Shown here: one piece after another, positions 8,008-16,039 of the stretch | Position numbering within the stretch: position 1 is the first letter of the stretch | Layout of the letters: every line of letters begins with the position of its first letter | NCBI GenBank assembly: GCA_031390755.1 | Contig: JANMTS010000035.1 | Coordinates: 124,001-188,000 of the forward strand | DNA from: DATMER01 sp031390755 | Lineage (GTDB): Bacteria > Acidobacteriota > Thermoanaerobaculia > Multivoradales > UBA5704 | DNA: 64,000 bases | Reading direction: 5' to 3' | Made by a program: the position numbers and the translations under genes | The notes under the pieces: model-generated | Database searches by the model: none | Seen by the model: only the letters and a program-made list of their open reading frames with translations | Told to the model about the DNA's origin: nothing

Positions 8008-8032
8008 GATCCATCTCCTCGGGGGCTCGACG

Positions 8033-8082
8033 TCGCCATCGGAGCCTTCCGCAGCAGTTTCATTTGCCTTGATGGTATCTCA
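8033..8082 (-). repeat. Dispersed repeat R, copy 3 (core only)
   Basis: About 50 bp matching the core of copies 1 and 2: on the minus strand GATACCATCAAGGCAAATG, then AAACTGCTGCGGAAGG and GATGGCG. Here it sits right before the DinB start, so it may act as a leader carrying ribosome-binding or regulatory sequence. Confidence 0.7.
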
Positions 8083-8209
8083 GCCAGCGGCCCTCACCCC
8101 CGCCCCCAGCCGCACACCCGCACCCTCTTGACGCCATTGCCTGCAAAACGCCAGCACCCGCCGCCCGCCATCCCGGCTGCTTCGAGGCTCCCGCCCAACG
8201 CAGTCGGCC

Positions 8210-9373
8210 TTACGGCCACAGTGTCCCCTCCGCCAGCGCCGTGAGCAGCTTGGCGAGCGGCCAGACTTCAATGCCCTCCGGCGTGCGCAGCTCGCGGGTG
8301 CCGGTGTAGACCAGGACGCGCCGCGCGAGCCGTGGCAGGTCGCCGATCGCTTTGAGGCCGGCCAGCCAGTCCGACGCATAGCGCGTCCCGGCTTTCACTT
8401 CGAGGGCCAGGTGCTCGCCGCCCCGCTGGAGGAGGAAATCGACTTCGACCGACCGCGCTTCGGCCGGTGACCAGTAGGCGATTTCATCGAACAGAGAGCC
8501 CGTTTCGTTGTAGGCGCGCAGGAGCATGTGGATCCAGCCTTCGAACAGAGCGCCGGCTTCTTCGGATGAGACGGTGCCGGTCTGTTTCTTGACCGCCCGC
8601 ACCAAGCCGGGGTCGAGCCAATAGAGCTTGGGATGCTTGCGCTCGCGTACCCGCAGGCGGGTTTCGAAACCCTGGAGCCGCCAGGCGAGAAGGGTGTCTT
8701 CGAGGATTTCGAGATAGCCCTGGACCGTCGTCCGCGCGGTGCCTGCGTCGCGGGCGATGCCGGCGACGTTGACGACCTGGCCATGCGCCAGCGCGGCGAT
8801 CGGCAGGAAGCGGACGAAGCCCGGCAGATTCCGCACCAACGCCTCGCCCCGGATCTCTTCCCGCAGGTAGAGCTGGACATAGGCGGTCAAGGTCTCCGCC
8901 CGATCCTCGGAGGCTACGACGAGAGGAATGCTGCCGAAGCGCAGTGTGCTTTCGAGGTCGAACGCGGTGCCCAGCTCTTGCGGGACGAAGGGGTACATCG
9001 TCCGCCAGAGAGCCCGGCCGGCGAGGAGGTTCGTCCCCGCGGTCTTGAGCTTCCGGGCGCTCGATCCGAGCAGCGCAAAGCGCAGCCGCAGCTCCTCGAT
9101 GGCACGGTGGACCTCGTTCAGCAGCCCGGGAATCCGCTGTACCTCGTCGACCACCACCCAGCTCCCCGGCGCGAGCGTCCGCAGCTCGGCGCCGAACAAG
9201 GGAGGGTCTGCCAGGAAGCTCTGAAACAGGCCCTCGTCGAGGAGGTCGAAGCGGTGAGCCCCCGCGAAGGTCTCGCGCGCCCATGTGCTCTTGCCGACGC
9301 CGCGGGCGCCGAAGAGAAAGAAGCTGCTCTTCGGGGCTACCGTGATCCGTGGGTAGGCTGAGTTGACCACCAT
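8210..9373 (-). CDS. AAA_14/DUF4143 ATP-binding protein
   Basis: A 387-residue member of the AAA_14 plus DUF4143 family. Walker A is GARGVGKST (about 23-31), Walker B WVVVDEVQ (about 73-80), a sensor stretch FALLGSSARKL follows, then a winged-helix part (TARTTVQGYLEILEDTLL) and the DUF4143 nuclease-fold part with VEVDFLLQRGGEHLALEVKAG, which holds the D...ExK residues of PD-(D/E)XK enzymes. The family is widespread and its biological role is poorly known; links to toxin-antitoxin or defence functions have been proposed. Transcribed away from the M20 peptidase gene, with a 505-bp gap full of palindromes between them. Confidence 0.88.
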   Translation of the reverse strand: MVVNSAYPRITVAPKSSFFLFGARGVGKSTWARETFAGAHRFDLLDEGLFQSFLADPPLFGAELRTLAPGSWVVVDEVQRIPGLLNEVHRAIEELRLRFALLGSSARKLKTAGTNLLAGRALWRTMYPFVPQELGTAFDLESTLRFGSIPLVVASEDRAETLTAYVQLYLREEIRGEALVRNLPGFVRFLPIAALAHGQVVNVAGIARDAGTARTTVQGYLEILEDTLLAWRLQGFETRLRVRERKHPKLYWLDPGLVRAVKKQTGTVSSEEAGALFEGWIHMLLRAYNETGSLFDEIAYWSPAEARSVEVDFLLQRGGEHLALEVKAGTRYASDWLAGLKAIGDLPRLARRVLVYTGTRELRTPEGIEVWPLAKLLTALAEGTLWP

Positions 9374-9567
9374 GCCGTCATTCTACGCCGCAAAATGCCG
9401 ACATGGTGTACACCTCGTTCTGCCCCCCTCGGCCCCGCCCCTCATTCCCAAGAAGCCCAGCGAGGCTCCGACGTTGGTCCCACCGGCCTTGGTCAGCGCC
9501 TCGAAATGGGCAGCCTCCGGCAGCCTCTCCTGCAAAGCGACTTACGAGAGTGTTGGGAATGTACCTC

Positions 9568-9737
9568 GCGGGGAGTCCTCACCCCCCGACCCCCTCTCCC
9601 ATCTCCCTCCCACCCCCCGCCGGGAGAGGGGGAGCCCGCTCCTCTTGCATTCCAGGTTATTGGGTGGTGGCGCCCCCTCTCCCGGGGTTGGGGGGCTGGG
9701 AGATGGGAGAGGGGGTCGGGGGGTGAGGACTCCCCGC
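9568..9737. repeat. Palindromic MITE-like element with 40-bp inverted ends, copy 1
   Basis: The ends 9568-9607 and 9698-9737 are perfect inverted repeats of 40 bp (GCGGGGAGTCCTCACCCCCC... ). The inside is also partly palindromic (GGGAGAGGGGG / CCCCCTCTCCC). A diverged copy lies at 35924-36120. No transposase or reading frame inside. It occupies the middle of the 9374-9878 gap. Confidence 0.85.
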
Positions 9738-9766
9738 CACGATGGCCCGCCTTTCCACACACCCTC

Positions 9767-9809
9767 TTACCTTGAAAATCGCAAGGCGGGTGTTCGATTT
9801 TCAAGGTAA
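9767..9809. repeat. Perfect 15-bp inverted repeat before M20 peptidase gene
   Basis: TTACCTTGAAAATCG (9767-9781) and its exact reverse complement (9795-9809) with a 13-base loop, ending 69 bp before the ATG at 9879. It is AT-richer than the surroundings. It could be an operator for a dimeric regulator, a transcript hairpin, or the end of a small mobile element. Confidence 0.6.
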
Positions 9810-9878
9810 CTGAGCCTCTCCGGAACCCGGTCGCCGCCTATAAGATACCCACTCAACCCCTTTCCGGACTCCCATCCC

Positions 9879-11354
9879 ATGAAGAAAATCCTCCTCACCG
9901 TCCTCGGCCTCGTCCTGGCTCTCCTCGCGGTCCTCCTCATCCGGGCCGCCACCCTCGACTCCCGGCAGGTGGGGGCCGAACCGGTGACCGATCTCGCGGT
10001 GGACGCCAACGCGGCCGCTCTCCGGCTGGCGGGAGCCATCCGCTTCCCCACCGTCTCGCATGAGCAGGGACAGAACTTGGAGGCCCAGGCGTTCCTCGGT
10101 CTCCATCAGTATCTCCAGGACAGCTTCCCGCGCGTCCATCAGCCCCTCCGGCGCGAGACGGTCGCGACGTACAGCCTTCTCTACACCTGGCCGGGGACGA
10201 ATCCGAAGCTGGCCCCCCTCCTCCTGCTCTCCCACCTGGACGTGGTGCCCGTGGAGCCCGGCACCGAGGGGAAGTGGACGCGCGGAGCGTTCTCCGGCGA
10301 GATCGTTGACGGCTTCATCTGGGGCCGCGGCACCCTGGACGACAAGGTCTCGGTCCTGGCCGCTCTGGAGGGGATCGAGCTGCTCCTCGCCAAGGGATTC
10401 CAGCCGGAGCGGACCGTGCTCCTGGCCTTCGGCCACGACGAGGAGGTGGGAGGCACGCAGGGGGCGGCGGCCATCGCCCGCCTGCTAAAGAGCCGCGGCG
10501 TGCGCCCGGAGATGATCCTGGACGAAGGAGGCATCATCGCCGACGGCATGGTGCCCGGAGCCAAGGCGCCGGTGGCGCTGATCAGCACCGCCGAGAAAGG
10601 CTTCGTCACCGTCGAGCTGACCGCGCGCGCCAAGGGCGGCCATTCGTCCATGCCGCCGCCGCACACCGCCATCGGCCTGGTGGCCGGTGCCGTCCAGAAG
10701 CTCGAAGACAGCCCCATGCCCGCCCGGCTGGACGGCGCGGCCCGGCGCTCCTTCGAGTTCCTGGCCCCGGAGCTGCCGTTCCCCCAGCGCACCGTGGTGG
10801 GAAACCTCTGGTTCTTCGGACCGCTCCTCAAGAACCAGCTCGCCGCAGACCCGGCCTCCAACGCCCGCCTCCGCACCACCACGGCCGCGACCATGATCCG
10901 CGGCGGGGTCAAGGAAAACGTCCTGCCGAGCGAAGCGAAGGCCTGGGTCAACTTCCGCATTCTCCCGGGAGACTCGGTCGAATCCGTGCTGGCCCACGTG
11001 AAGGAGACCGTCGGCCCGGACATCGCCGTGCAGCCCTCCGGCCAGACGCGCAACAATCCCTCGCCCGAAACCCCCGCGGACGGCCCCGGTTTCCGCCTCC
11101 TCCAGACCACGATCGCCCAGGTCTTCCCCGGCACCCTCGTCGCCCCGAATCTCCTCTCCGGCGGAACGGACACCAAGCACTACCAGGCGCTCACGAGCAA
11201 CGTCTTCCGCTTCATCCCGGTGAAGGTCAGAGCCGACGACCTGGAGCGCGTCCACGGCACCGACGAACGGGTGAGCGTGAAGGACTATGCGGGGGCGGTG
11301 CGGTTCTACGCGCAGTTGATCCGGAACGCCGCGGGGGGCGGCGGGCAGCCGTAG
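9879..11354 (+). CDS. M20 family metallopeptidase (PM20D1-like)
   Basis: A 491-residue zinc peptidase or amidohydrolase with an N-terminal signal anchor (residues 4-22). The di-zinc ligands of the M20 family are in place: His119 (LLSHLDVVP), Asp154 (GRGTLDD), Glu188-Glu189 (GHDEEVGG), Asp215 (LDEGG) and the C-terminal His in GTDTKHY. The lid domain with GGHSSMPP is also present. Length and the long N-terminal part match the PM20D1/carboxypeptidase S subgroup, which hydrolyses or condenses N-acyl amino acids and dipeptides outside the cytoplasm. Monocistronic; followed 75 bp later by an unrelated exported protein. Confidence 0.92.
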   Translation: MKKILLTVLGLVLALLAVLLIRAATLDSRQVGAEPVTDLAVDANAAALRLAGAIRFPTVSHEQGQNLEAQAFLGLHQYLQDSFPRVHQPLRRETVATYSLLYTWPGTNPKLAPLLLLSHLDVVPVEPGTEGKWTRGAFSGEIVDGFIWGRGTLDDKVSVLAALEGIELLLAKGFQPERTVLLAFGHDEEVGGTQGAAAIARLLKSRGVRPEMILDEGGIIADGMVPGAKAPVALISTAEKGFVTVELTARAKGGHSSMPPPHTAIGLVAGAVQKLEDSPMPARLDGAARRSFEFLAPELPFPQRTVVGNLWFFGPLLKNQLAADPASNARLRTTTAATMIRGGVKENVLPSEAKAWVNFRILPGDSVESVLAHVKETVGPDIAVQPSGQTRNNPSPETPADGPGFRLLQTTIAQVFPGTLVAPNLLSGGTDTKHYQALTSNVFRFIPVKVRADDLERVHGTDERVSVKDYAGAVRFYAQLIRNAAGGGGQP

Positions 11355-11428
11355 AGCAGAGGAAACCTGTTCGCCCCTCATTGCGTAGGTCCAGCCTGTA
11401 GAGGTTCTACCAAGAAAGGGTGACCGCC

Positions 11429-11929
11429 ATGAAGAAGCACCTCGGTCTGCTCCAGACGCTGCCGTTGCTGGGCCTGCTGGCCCTGTCCATAGCACCGGCC
11501 CAGGCTCAGCCACCGCAGAGCAAGGAAGAGCATGACGCCCTGTTCAAGACGATCTCGGACCTCGACACCCGGCTCTTCGACGCCTACAACGGGTGCGATC
11601 TGGAGACGATGGGATCACTCGTGACGGAAGACCTGGAGTTCTACCACGACCAGACGGGCCTGAGCGTGGGCCGGCAGGCGATGGTCGACGCGGTCCGGCA
11701 GAACATCTGCGGCAAGGTGCGGCGGGAGCTCGTCCCGGGGTCTCTCGAGGTCTACCCTCTCAAGAACTATGGCGCGGTCGAGATCGGCTCGCACCGCTTC
11801 TGCGATTCTCGGAAGTACAAGACGTGCGGCGAGGACGGCGGCGATGCGAAGTTCGTCATGCTCTGGCAGCAGAAGGACGGCGCCTGGCAGATCACCCGGA
11901 TCCTCAGCTACGACCACGTGTCCCACTGA
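11429..11929 (+). CDS. Exported NTF2-like (DUF4440) protein
   Basis: A 166-residue protein with a signal peptide (MKKHLGLLQTLPLLGLLALS... AQAQ) followed by an SnoaL/NTF2 fold of the DUF4440 type: LDTRLFDAYNGCDLETMGSLVTEDLEFYHDQTG, VDAVRQNICGK and the closing WQQKDGAWQITRILSYDH. A GTG at 11420 is in frame, but the ATG at 11429 gives the better signal peptide and follows AGAAAGG. Such proteins are small ligand-binding or enzyme-like domains; no specific role can be given. Confidence 0.85.
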   Translation: MKKHLGLLQTLPLLGLLALSIAPAQAQPPQSKEEHDALFKTISDLDTRLFDAYNGCDLETMGSLVTEDLEFYHDQTGLSVGRQAMVDAVRQNICGKVRRELVPGSLEVYPLKNYGAVEIGSHRFCDSRKYKTCGEDGGDAKFVMLWQQKDGAWQITRILSYDHVSH

Positions 11930-11996
11930 TTGCCCTCAGGCAGGCGGCGGCTCAGCGCGGAGGGCGCGCCCCGAGCCCTCCTGACGTTCCGGACGA

Positions 11997-12296
11997 CTAC
12001 CTGTCCTTCCAGTAATCAGGCCGCCGCTTGTGGTGCGCCACGGCCACAATCAAAATCAGTCCTTCTCGAAGGCGGTAGACCAGAGTGTACGGGTACCGGT
12101 TGGGAAAGACGTATCGCCGACAGCCGAATCGGTCGGCAGGCCAGCGATGAGGTGCCTGGCCGATTCGGCCGACCGCTTCTTCAAGCTCGCGGAGAAACCC
12201 GCGCGCGACCAGGGGGCTTCGCTCGGCATACCAATCGCGGGCCGAACCTGCTTCCTTGAGGGCCTGGGGATGCCAGTGGGGTTCACTCGAAGCCAT
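11997..12296 (-). CDS. ParE/RelE-type toxin
   Basis: A 99-residue type II toxin: helical start (HPQALKEAGSARDWYAERSPLVARGFLRELEEAV), then RIGQAPHRWPADRFGCRRYVFPNRYPYTLVYRLREGLILIVAVAHHKRRPDYW, the typical ParE-like beta sheet ending with HxxRxPxYW. The frame is open to 12383, but the ATG at 12296 begins the conserved part and overlaps the antitoxin gene by 14 bp, the usual coupling. ParE toxins act on DNA gyrase, RelE on ribosomal mRNA; this sequence favours the ParE side. Confidence 0.9.
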   Translation of the reverse strand: MASSEPHWHPQALKEAGSARDWYAERSPLVARGFLRELEEAVGRIGQAPHRWPADRFGCRRYVFPNRYPYTLVYRLREGLILIVAVAHHKRRPDYWKDR

Positions 12297-12513
12297 GGAA
12301 GAGTCGGGCTCTGACCTCGGACCATGGGATGGTCTCGACGGAGCCGCTCTCCAACTCTGCAACGCGGCGCTGGATCTCCGCATCCCACGCGGCAGAGATC
12401 CCCGGCTCGGCCGGGCCGTGGAGGCTCTCGATCAGCGCACCGGCGAGCGAGGCCCGTTCCGTCTCACCGAGATGGAGGGCTCGCTCCAGCAACTCATGAA
12501 CGACGGGGCTCAT
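12283..12513 (-). CDS. Addiction module antitoxin (Unstab_antitox family)
   Basis: A 76-residue antitoxin: VHELLERALHLGETERASLAGALIESLHG, then ISAAWDAEIQRRVAELESGSVETIPWSEVRARLF, which is the pattern of the putative addiction module component family (PF09720). Upstream of and overlapping the toxin gene, as usual. A TATACT hexamer lies 6-12 bp before the ATG, suggesting a very short or absent mRNA leader. Confidence 0.9.
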   Translation of the reverse strand: MSPVVHELLERALHLGETERASLAGALIESLHGPAEPGISAAWDAEIQRRVAELESGSVETIPWSEVRARLFHGFE

Positions 12514-12515
12514 GG

Positions 12516-12660
12516 TGAAAGTATACAGCGCTTCGGGTAGACCGCCTCGTGGTACGGGGTGCCGGCGCTGACGAGCCGGATGCGGTTCTGGCGGTGGAGG
12601 CGGCGCAGGACGGCGGAGATATTGCGCACGTCCGCGGGGCGGCCGAGCAGGTCCCCCGGC
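12516..12660 (-). pseudogene. Possible remnant of a winged-helix protein C-terminus
   Basis: On the minus strand a frame reads GDLLGRPADVRNISAVLRR, LHRQNRIRLVSAGTPYHEAVYP, which looks like the end of a helix-turn-helix or AbiEi-like protein (helix then basic wing). No start or upstream domain is present; the preceding sequence joins the end of the zinc-ribbon gene at 12701. Read as a leftover of a lost gene, with low certainty. Confidence 0.3.
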
Positions 12661-12700
12661 GGACTTGCGACGCTACCCGATGGACCTGCGACGCGGAATC

Positions 12701-13135
12701 TCAGAACTTGAACAGCGCGTCGAACGCGGAGCGGGCGTCGCCGGGCGAGCCCTTCTTGGACTCCACGGCGAACTCGCGGGTTGTCTTGGGAGTGAACAGG
12801 GTGCAGTCGTTGCGGGTGCTCTTCTTCATGATCCGCGCCGGAATCTCCTCGAACTTGCGGCACTCCCAGCGGGCGGAGGTGTCGAAGTGGACGCAGTTGG
12901 AGCAGGTGTGGAGGTCGTTGTTGCACTTGGTGCAGACGGCGTCGAGGGGGATCTCGTCGAAGACGGGACGCTTCTCGCCGCAACGGGCGCAGCGGGCGAC
13001 GGTTTCGGAGGGCGCGCCCAGGCCTCGGCCCCGCGGGCCTTCCTTGGCTTCGCGCGGAGCCTGCGGCCCCCGCGAACGCTCCGGTGAGTCAGAGCGCTGG
13101 TAGCCGCTGTGTCGGTATTTTCTGTCGTCGGACAT
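12701..13135 (-). CDS. Cysteine-rich zinc-ribbon-like protein
   Basis: A 144-residue protein. The first 45 residues are disordered and charged (Arg, Ser, Pro). Then come three Cys pairs: CARCGEKR, CTKCNNDLHTCSNCVHF and WECRKFEE, ending with NDCTLFTPK. The spacing suggests two zinc sites. After the Cys cluster is a short helix (DARSAFDALFKF). Found as an uncharacterised protein type in Acidobacteria-like genomes; binding to RNA, DNA or a protein partner is possible. Divergent from yhbY with about 70 bp between. Confidence 0.7.
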   Translation of the reverse strand: MSDDRKYRHSGYQRSDSPERSRGPQAPREAKEGPRGRGLGAPSETVARCARCGEKRPVFDEIPLDAVCTKCNNDLHTCSNCVHFDTSARWECRKFEEIPARIMKKSTRNDCTLFTPKTTREFAVESKKGSPGDARSAFDALFKF

Positions 13136-13205
13136 GAGGCATTATGACCCCTCTCCCCGCTCATGGGAAGGCCCGCCCCGGGAAGCCTGTGGTAACGTCC
13201 GCCCC

Positions 13206-13514
13206 ATGTCGGCGACTTCAACGCTCTCCAGTGCCCAGAGGAAGTGGCTGCGCGGTCAGGCGCACGCCTTGAAACCCATCGTCCAGATCGGCAAGCTGGG
13301 CGTCACCGAGTCCGTGCTCAGCCAGGTGGACGCGGCGCTCAACGACCACGAGCTGATCAAGGTCCAGGCCGCGGCTCCCCGCGAAGAGAAGGACGCCATC
13401 GCCGAACGCCTCGCGGCCGGGCTCGGCGCCGACGTGGCGGGACGCGTGGGCCACATCATCATCCTCTTCCGCCAGAATCCCGACCCCGAAAAGCAGATCT
13501 ACGAGCTGCCGTAG
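13206..13514 (+). CDS. yhbY: Ribosome assembly RNA-binding protein YhbY
   Basis: A 102-residue single CRM-domain protein: LSSAQRKWLRGQAHALKPIVQIGKLGVTESVLSQVDAALNDHELIKVQ, then HIIILFRQNPDPE. The GKLG-type loop and the closing LFR match YhbY, which binds 23S rRNA precursors during large-subunit assembly. Full length. The ATG at 13206 is chosen over an upstream in-frame codon because the family starts at the LSSAQRK segment. Confidence 0.95.
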   Translation: MSATSTLSSAQRKWLRGQAHALKPIVQIGKLGVTESVLSQVDAALNDHELIKVQAAAPREEKDAIAERLAAGLGADVAGRVGHIIILFRQNPDPEKQIYELP

Positions 13515-13571
13515 GACTGCGGCGGCGACCCTCCGAGCCAGCTGACCCGGGCCGACGGCACGAAACCGCGC

Positions 13572-16004
13572 ATGGGCTTCCTGAGGCAGGATCTCCGGTT
13601 TGCCCTCCGGCTCCACCTCAAGCGGCCGGGCCTGACCGCGGTCGCCGTGCTGTCGATGGCCCTGGGCGTCGGCGTCGCAACGGCCGCGTTCGGCGTGCTG
13701 TACGGCCTGCTTCTGCGCCCCCTCCCCTTCCGGGATTCGGACCGCCTGGTGGCGGTGTCCGCGGTCCATGAAGAGGTCGCCTGGGCCTCGGGGAGCGTCT
13801 CCTACCCGGATTTTCAGGATTTTCAACGCGAAAGCCCGGCGTTCGAGGCCGTGGAGGCCCACCGCGGCGCGGGCAGTCTCGTGCTGGCCGGGCCGGAGGG
13901 GCCCGAACGGATCGACGTCGACGCGGTCTCGGCCGGCCTTTTCCCGCTCCTGGGCGTCGAACCGGTCGTCGGAAGGCAGTTCCTCCCCCAGGAAGATCGT
14001 CCGGACCAGCCGGGCGTGCTGCTGCTCAGCCACGCGCTCTGGCAACGGCGCTTCCACGGCGACCGTTCGGTGGTCGGAAGGACGATCCAGGCCAACGGCA
14101 AGCCGTACCGCGTGGTGGGCGTGATGCCTCCGGGGTTCCAGTTCCCGGACCGCCAGGAGGCCTGGGTGCCGCTGCGCAGCCGCTGGGCGAAGGGGACGCG
14201 CGCGGACCGGATCGTCCAGGTTCTGGCGCGCCTGCGGCCCGAAGCCCGGCTCCCGGCGGCGCAGGCCGAGGTGGAAGCGATCGCCCGGCGCCTCGCGGCC
14301 CGGTTCCCCGACAGTCACTCGAAATGGAGCGCACGCGCGGATCCGATCCGCAGGAAGCTGGTGCCTGCCGCCATCGAGGCTCCCTTCCTGCTCGCCGCCG
14401 CCGCGGCCGCCGGGGTTCTGCTCCTGGCCTGCGCGAACGTGGGCGGCCTGCTGTTGACCGAGGGTGACGGGCGCCGCCGGGAGCTCGCGGTGCGGGCCGC
14501 GCTCGGCGCCGGCCGGGGACGGATCGTCCGCCAGCTCCTCACCGAGAACCTCCTGCTGTCCCTGGCCGGAGGCTTTCTCGGCCTTCTGCTCTCGGCCTGG
14601 TGGCTGGGCGCGGCGGCGCGCACCTTCGCGCCGGGGGCCTTCTGGCTCCATCTCCGGGCGGACGGCCCGGTCCTGCTGTTCGCGCTCGCGGTGTCGGTGG
14701 GATCGGCGCTGCTCTTCGGCCTGGTGCCCGCGGCGCAGGCGGCCCGGATCGATCTGCGGCGGACGCTCAAGGATGGGGGCTCGAGACGCGGCCGGCACCG
14801 CCGGGATGGGAGCCAGGCGCCCCGCAGTGTTTTCAGCGGTCTCAGCGGTCTCGTAACCGGCGAGGTCGCCCTGGCGCTCGTGCTGCTGATCGGCGCATCG
14901 CTCGTCGCCCGCAGCTACGTCGAGCTGCGGAGCGTCGATCCCGGCTTCTCCGCCACGGGCCTCGTCAGCCTCTGGACGACCCTGCAGAACGAGGCCTATG
15001 CAGGCCTGGACGCCCGGGGCCGCAAGGCCGAGGAGATCGCCAGGCGGGTGGCGGCCATCCCGGATGTCGAAACCGCCGCGGTCGGTCCGCTCCCTCAGTT
15101 CGGCGGCAGCGTGCACGACCGGATCGGGATCGAGACGGGCCGGCCGGACCGGCCAAACCAGGAGGCCACGGTGAAGACGTCCGGCGTCACCGCCGGCTAC
15201 TTCCGGACGCTCGGCGTCCCCCTTCTGTCGGGCCGCGCCTTCACGGAGCAGGAGTCCGCGGACAACGCCCCGGTCGCCGTGGTGAGCCAGGCCTTCGCCG
15301 AGCGCTTCTTCCCTGGAGTGAGCCCGATCGGCAGGCATCTGCGCCGGCTCGACCGGGACGAGCCCGGAGGAAGGGTGATCGTCGGCGTGTCCGGAGACGT
15401 CAGGGCAGACCTCTGGCTTCCGCCCGAGCCCCAGGTGTACGTCCCGCCGCGGGCGGAGCAGCTTCATTCGGTCGTGATCCTGGCGCGCAGCCGGCTCGAC
15501 CGGGACGAGCTCCAGGGCCGGATCCTCGAGGCGGTCCGGGAGGCCGGCCGCGACCTGCCGCTCTACAACGTCGAGGCCGCGGACGAGATCCTCGACGACA
15601 CGCTCGCCGTGGACCGCCTCGTCGCCCAGGGGTTCGCCCTGTTCGGCGCGATCGCCCTGTTCCTGGCGACCATCGGGCTCTACGGCGTGCTGACGGCGTC
15701 GGTGAGCCAGCGGCTGAGGGAGCTGGGCATCCGGATCGCGCTCGGCGCCCAGCGGCGGCACGTGCTGCGGCTCGTCCTCTGGCGGGGCCTGGCGATGACC
15801 CTCGCCGGCACCGCGATCGGGCTGGCCTCGGCCTTCGCCTCCACGCACCTGCTGGAGAAGATGCTGTTCGGCGTCGGCCCCACCGATCCCGGGACGTTCG
15901 CCGGCGTCTCCCTGATCCTCGTGCTGATCGCCTTCGCCGCGTGCTGGGGGCCGGCCCGGCGGGCCATGGACGCGGACCCGGTGGAGGCCATCCGCAGCGA
16001 ATAG
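13572..16004 (+). CDS. ADOP-type MacB-like ABC permease
   Basis: An 810-residue integral membrane protein with two FtsX/MacB halves. Each half has a periplasmic MacB-PCD region; FtsX-type spans are near 280-410 and 690-800 (VTASVSQRLRELGIRIALGAQRRHVLRLVLWRGL). The start QDLRFALRLHLKRPGLTAVAVLSMALGVGVATAAFGVLYGLLLRPLPF is the signature of the acidobacterial duplicated orphaned permease group (ADOP). These lack a cognate ATPase gene next door, as here. Such permeases probably act in efflux or lipoprotein/peptide transport; the substrate is unknown. Followed closely by the sugar dehydrogenase gene (36 bp). Confidence 0.9.
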   Translation: MGFLRQDLRFALRLHLKRPGLTAVAVLSMALGVGVATAAFGVLYGLLLRPLPFRDSDRLVAVSAVHEEVAWASGSVSYPDFQDFQRESPAFEAVEAHRGAGSLVLAGPEGPERIDVDAVSAGLFPLLGVEPVVGRQFLPQEDRPDQPGVLLLSHALWQRRFHGDRSVVGRTIQANGKPYRVVGVMPPGFQFPDRQEAWVPLRSRWAKGTRADRIVQVLARLRPEARLPAAQAEVEAIARRLAARFPDSHSKWSARADPIRRKLVPAAIEAPFLLAAAAAAGVLLLACANVGGLLLTEGDGRRRELAVRAALGAGRGRIVRQLLTENLLLSLAGGFLGLLLSAWWLGAAARTFAPGAFWLHLRADGPVLLFALAVSVGSALLFGLVPAAQAARIDLRRTLKDGGSRRGRHRRDGSQAPRSVFSGLSGLVTGEVALALVLLIGASLVARSYVELRSVDPGFSATGLVSLWTTLQNEAYAGLDARGRKAEEIARRVAAIPDVETAAVGPLPQFGGSVHDRIGIETGRPDRPNQEATVKTSGVTAGYFRTLGVPLLSGRAFTEQESADNAPVAVVSQAFAERFFPGVSPIGRHLRRLDRDEPGGRVIVGVSGDVRADLWLPPEPQVYVPPRAEQLHSVVILARSRLDRDELQGRILEAVREAGRDLPLYNVEAADEILDDTLAVDRLVAQGFALFGAIALFLATIGLYGVLTASVSQRLRELGIRIALGAQRRHVLRLVLWRGLAMTLAGTAIGLASAFASTHLLEKMLFGVGPTDPGTFAGVSLILVLIAFAACWGPARRAMDADPVEAIRSE

Positions 16005-16039
16005 GGCGTGCTACGCTGAAGCCCAAGGAGGTTCAACCG

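Noticed and set aside
13218..15848. 876-codon open frame opposite the ADOP permease
   Set aside because: An antisense shadow of a well-supported gene in GC-rich DNA; Arg/Gly/Pro-rich translation without domains.
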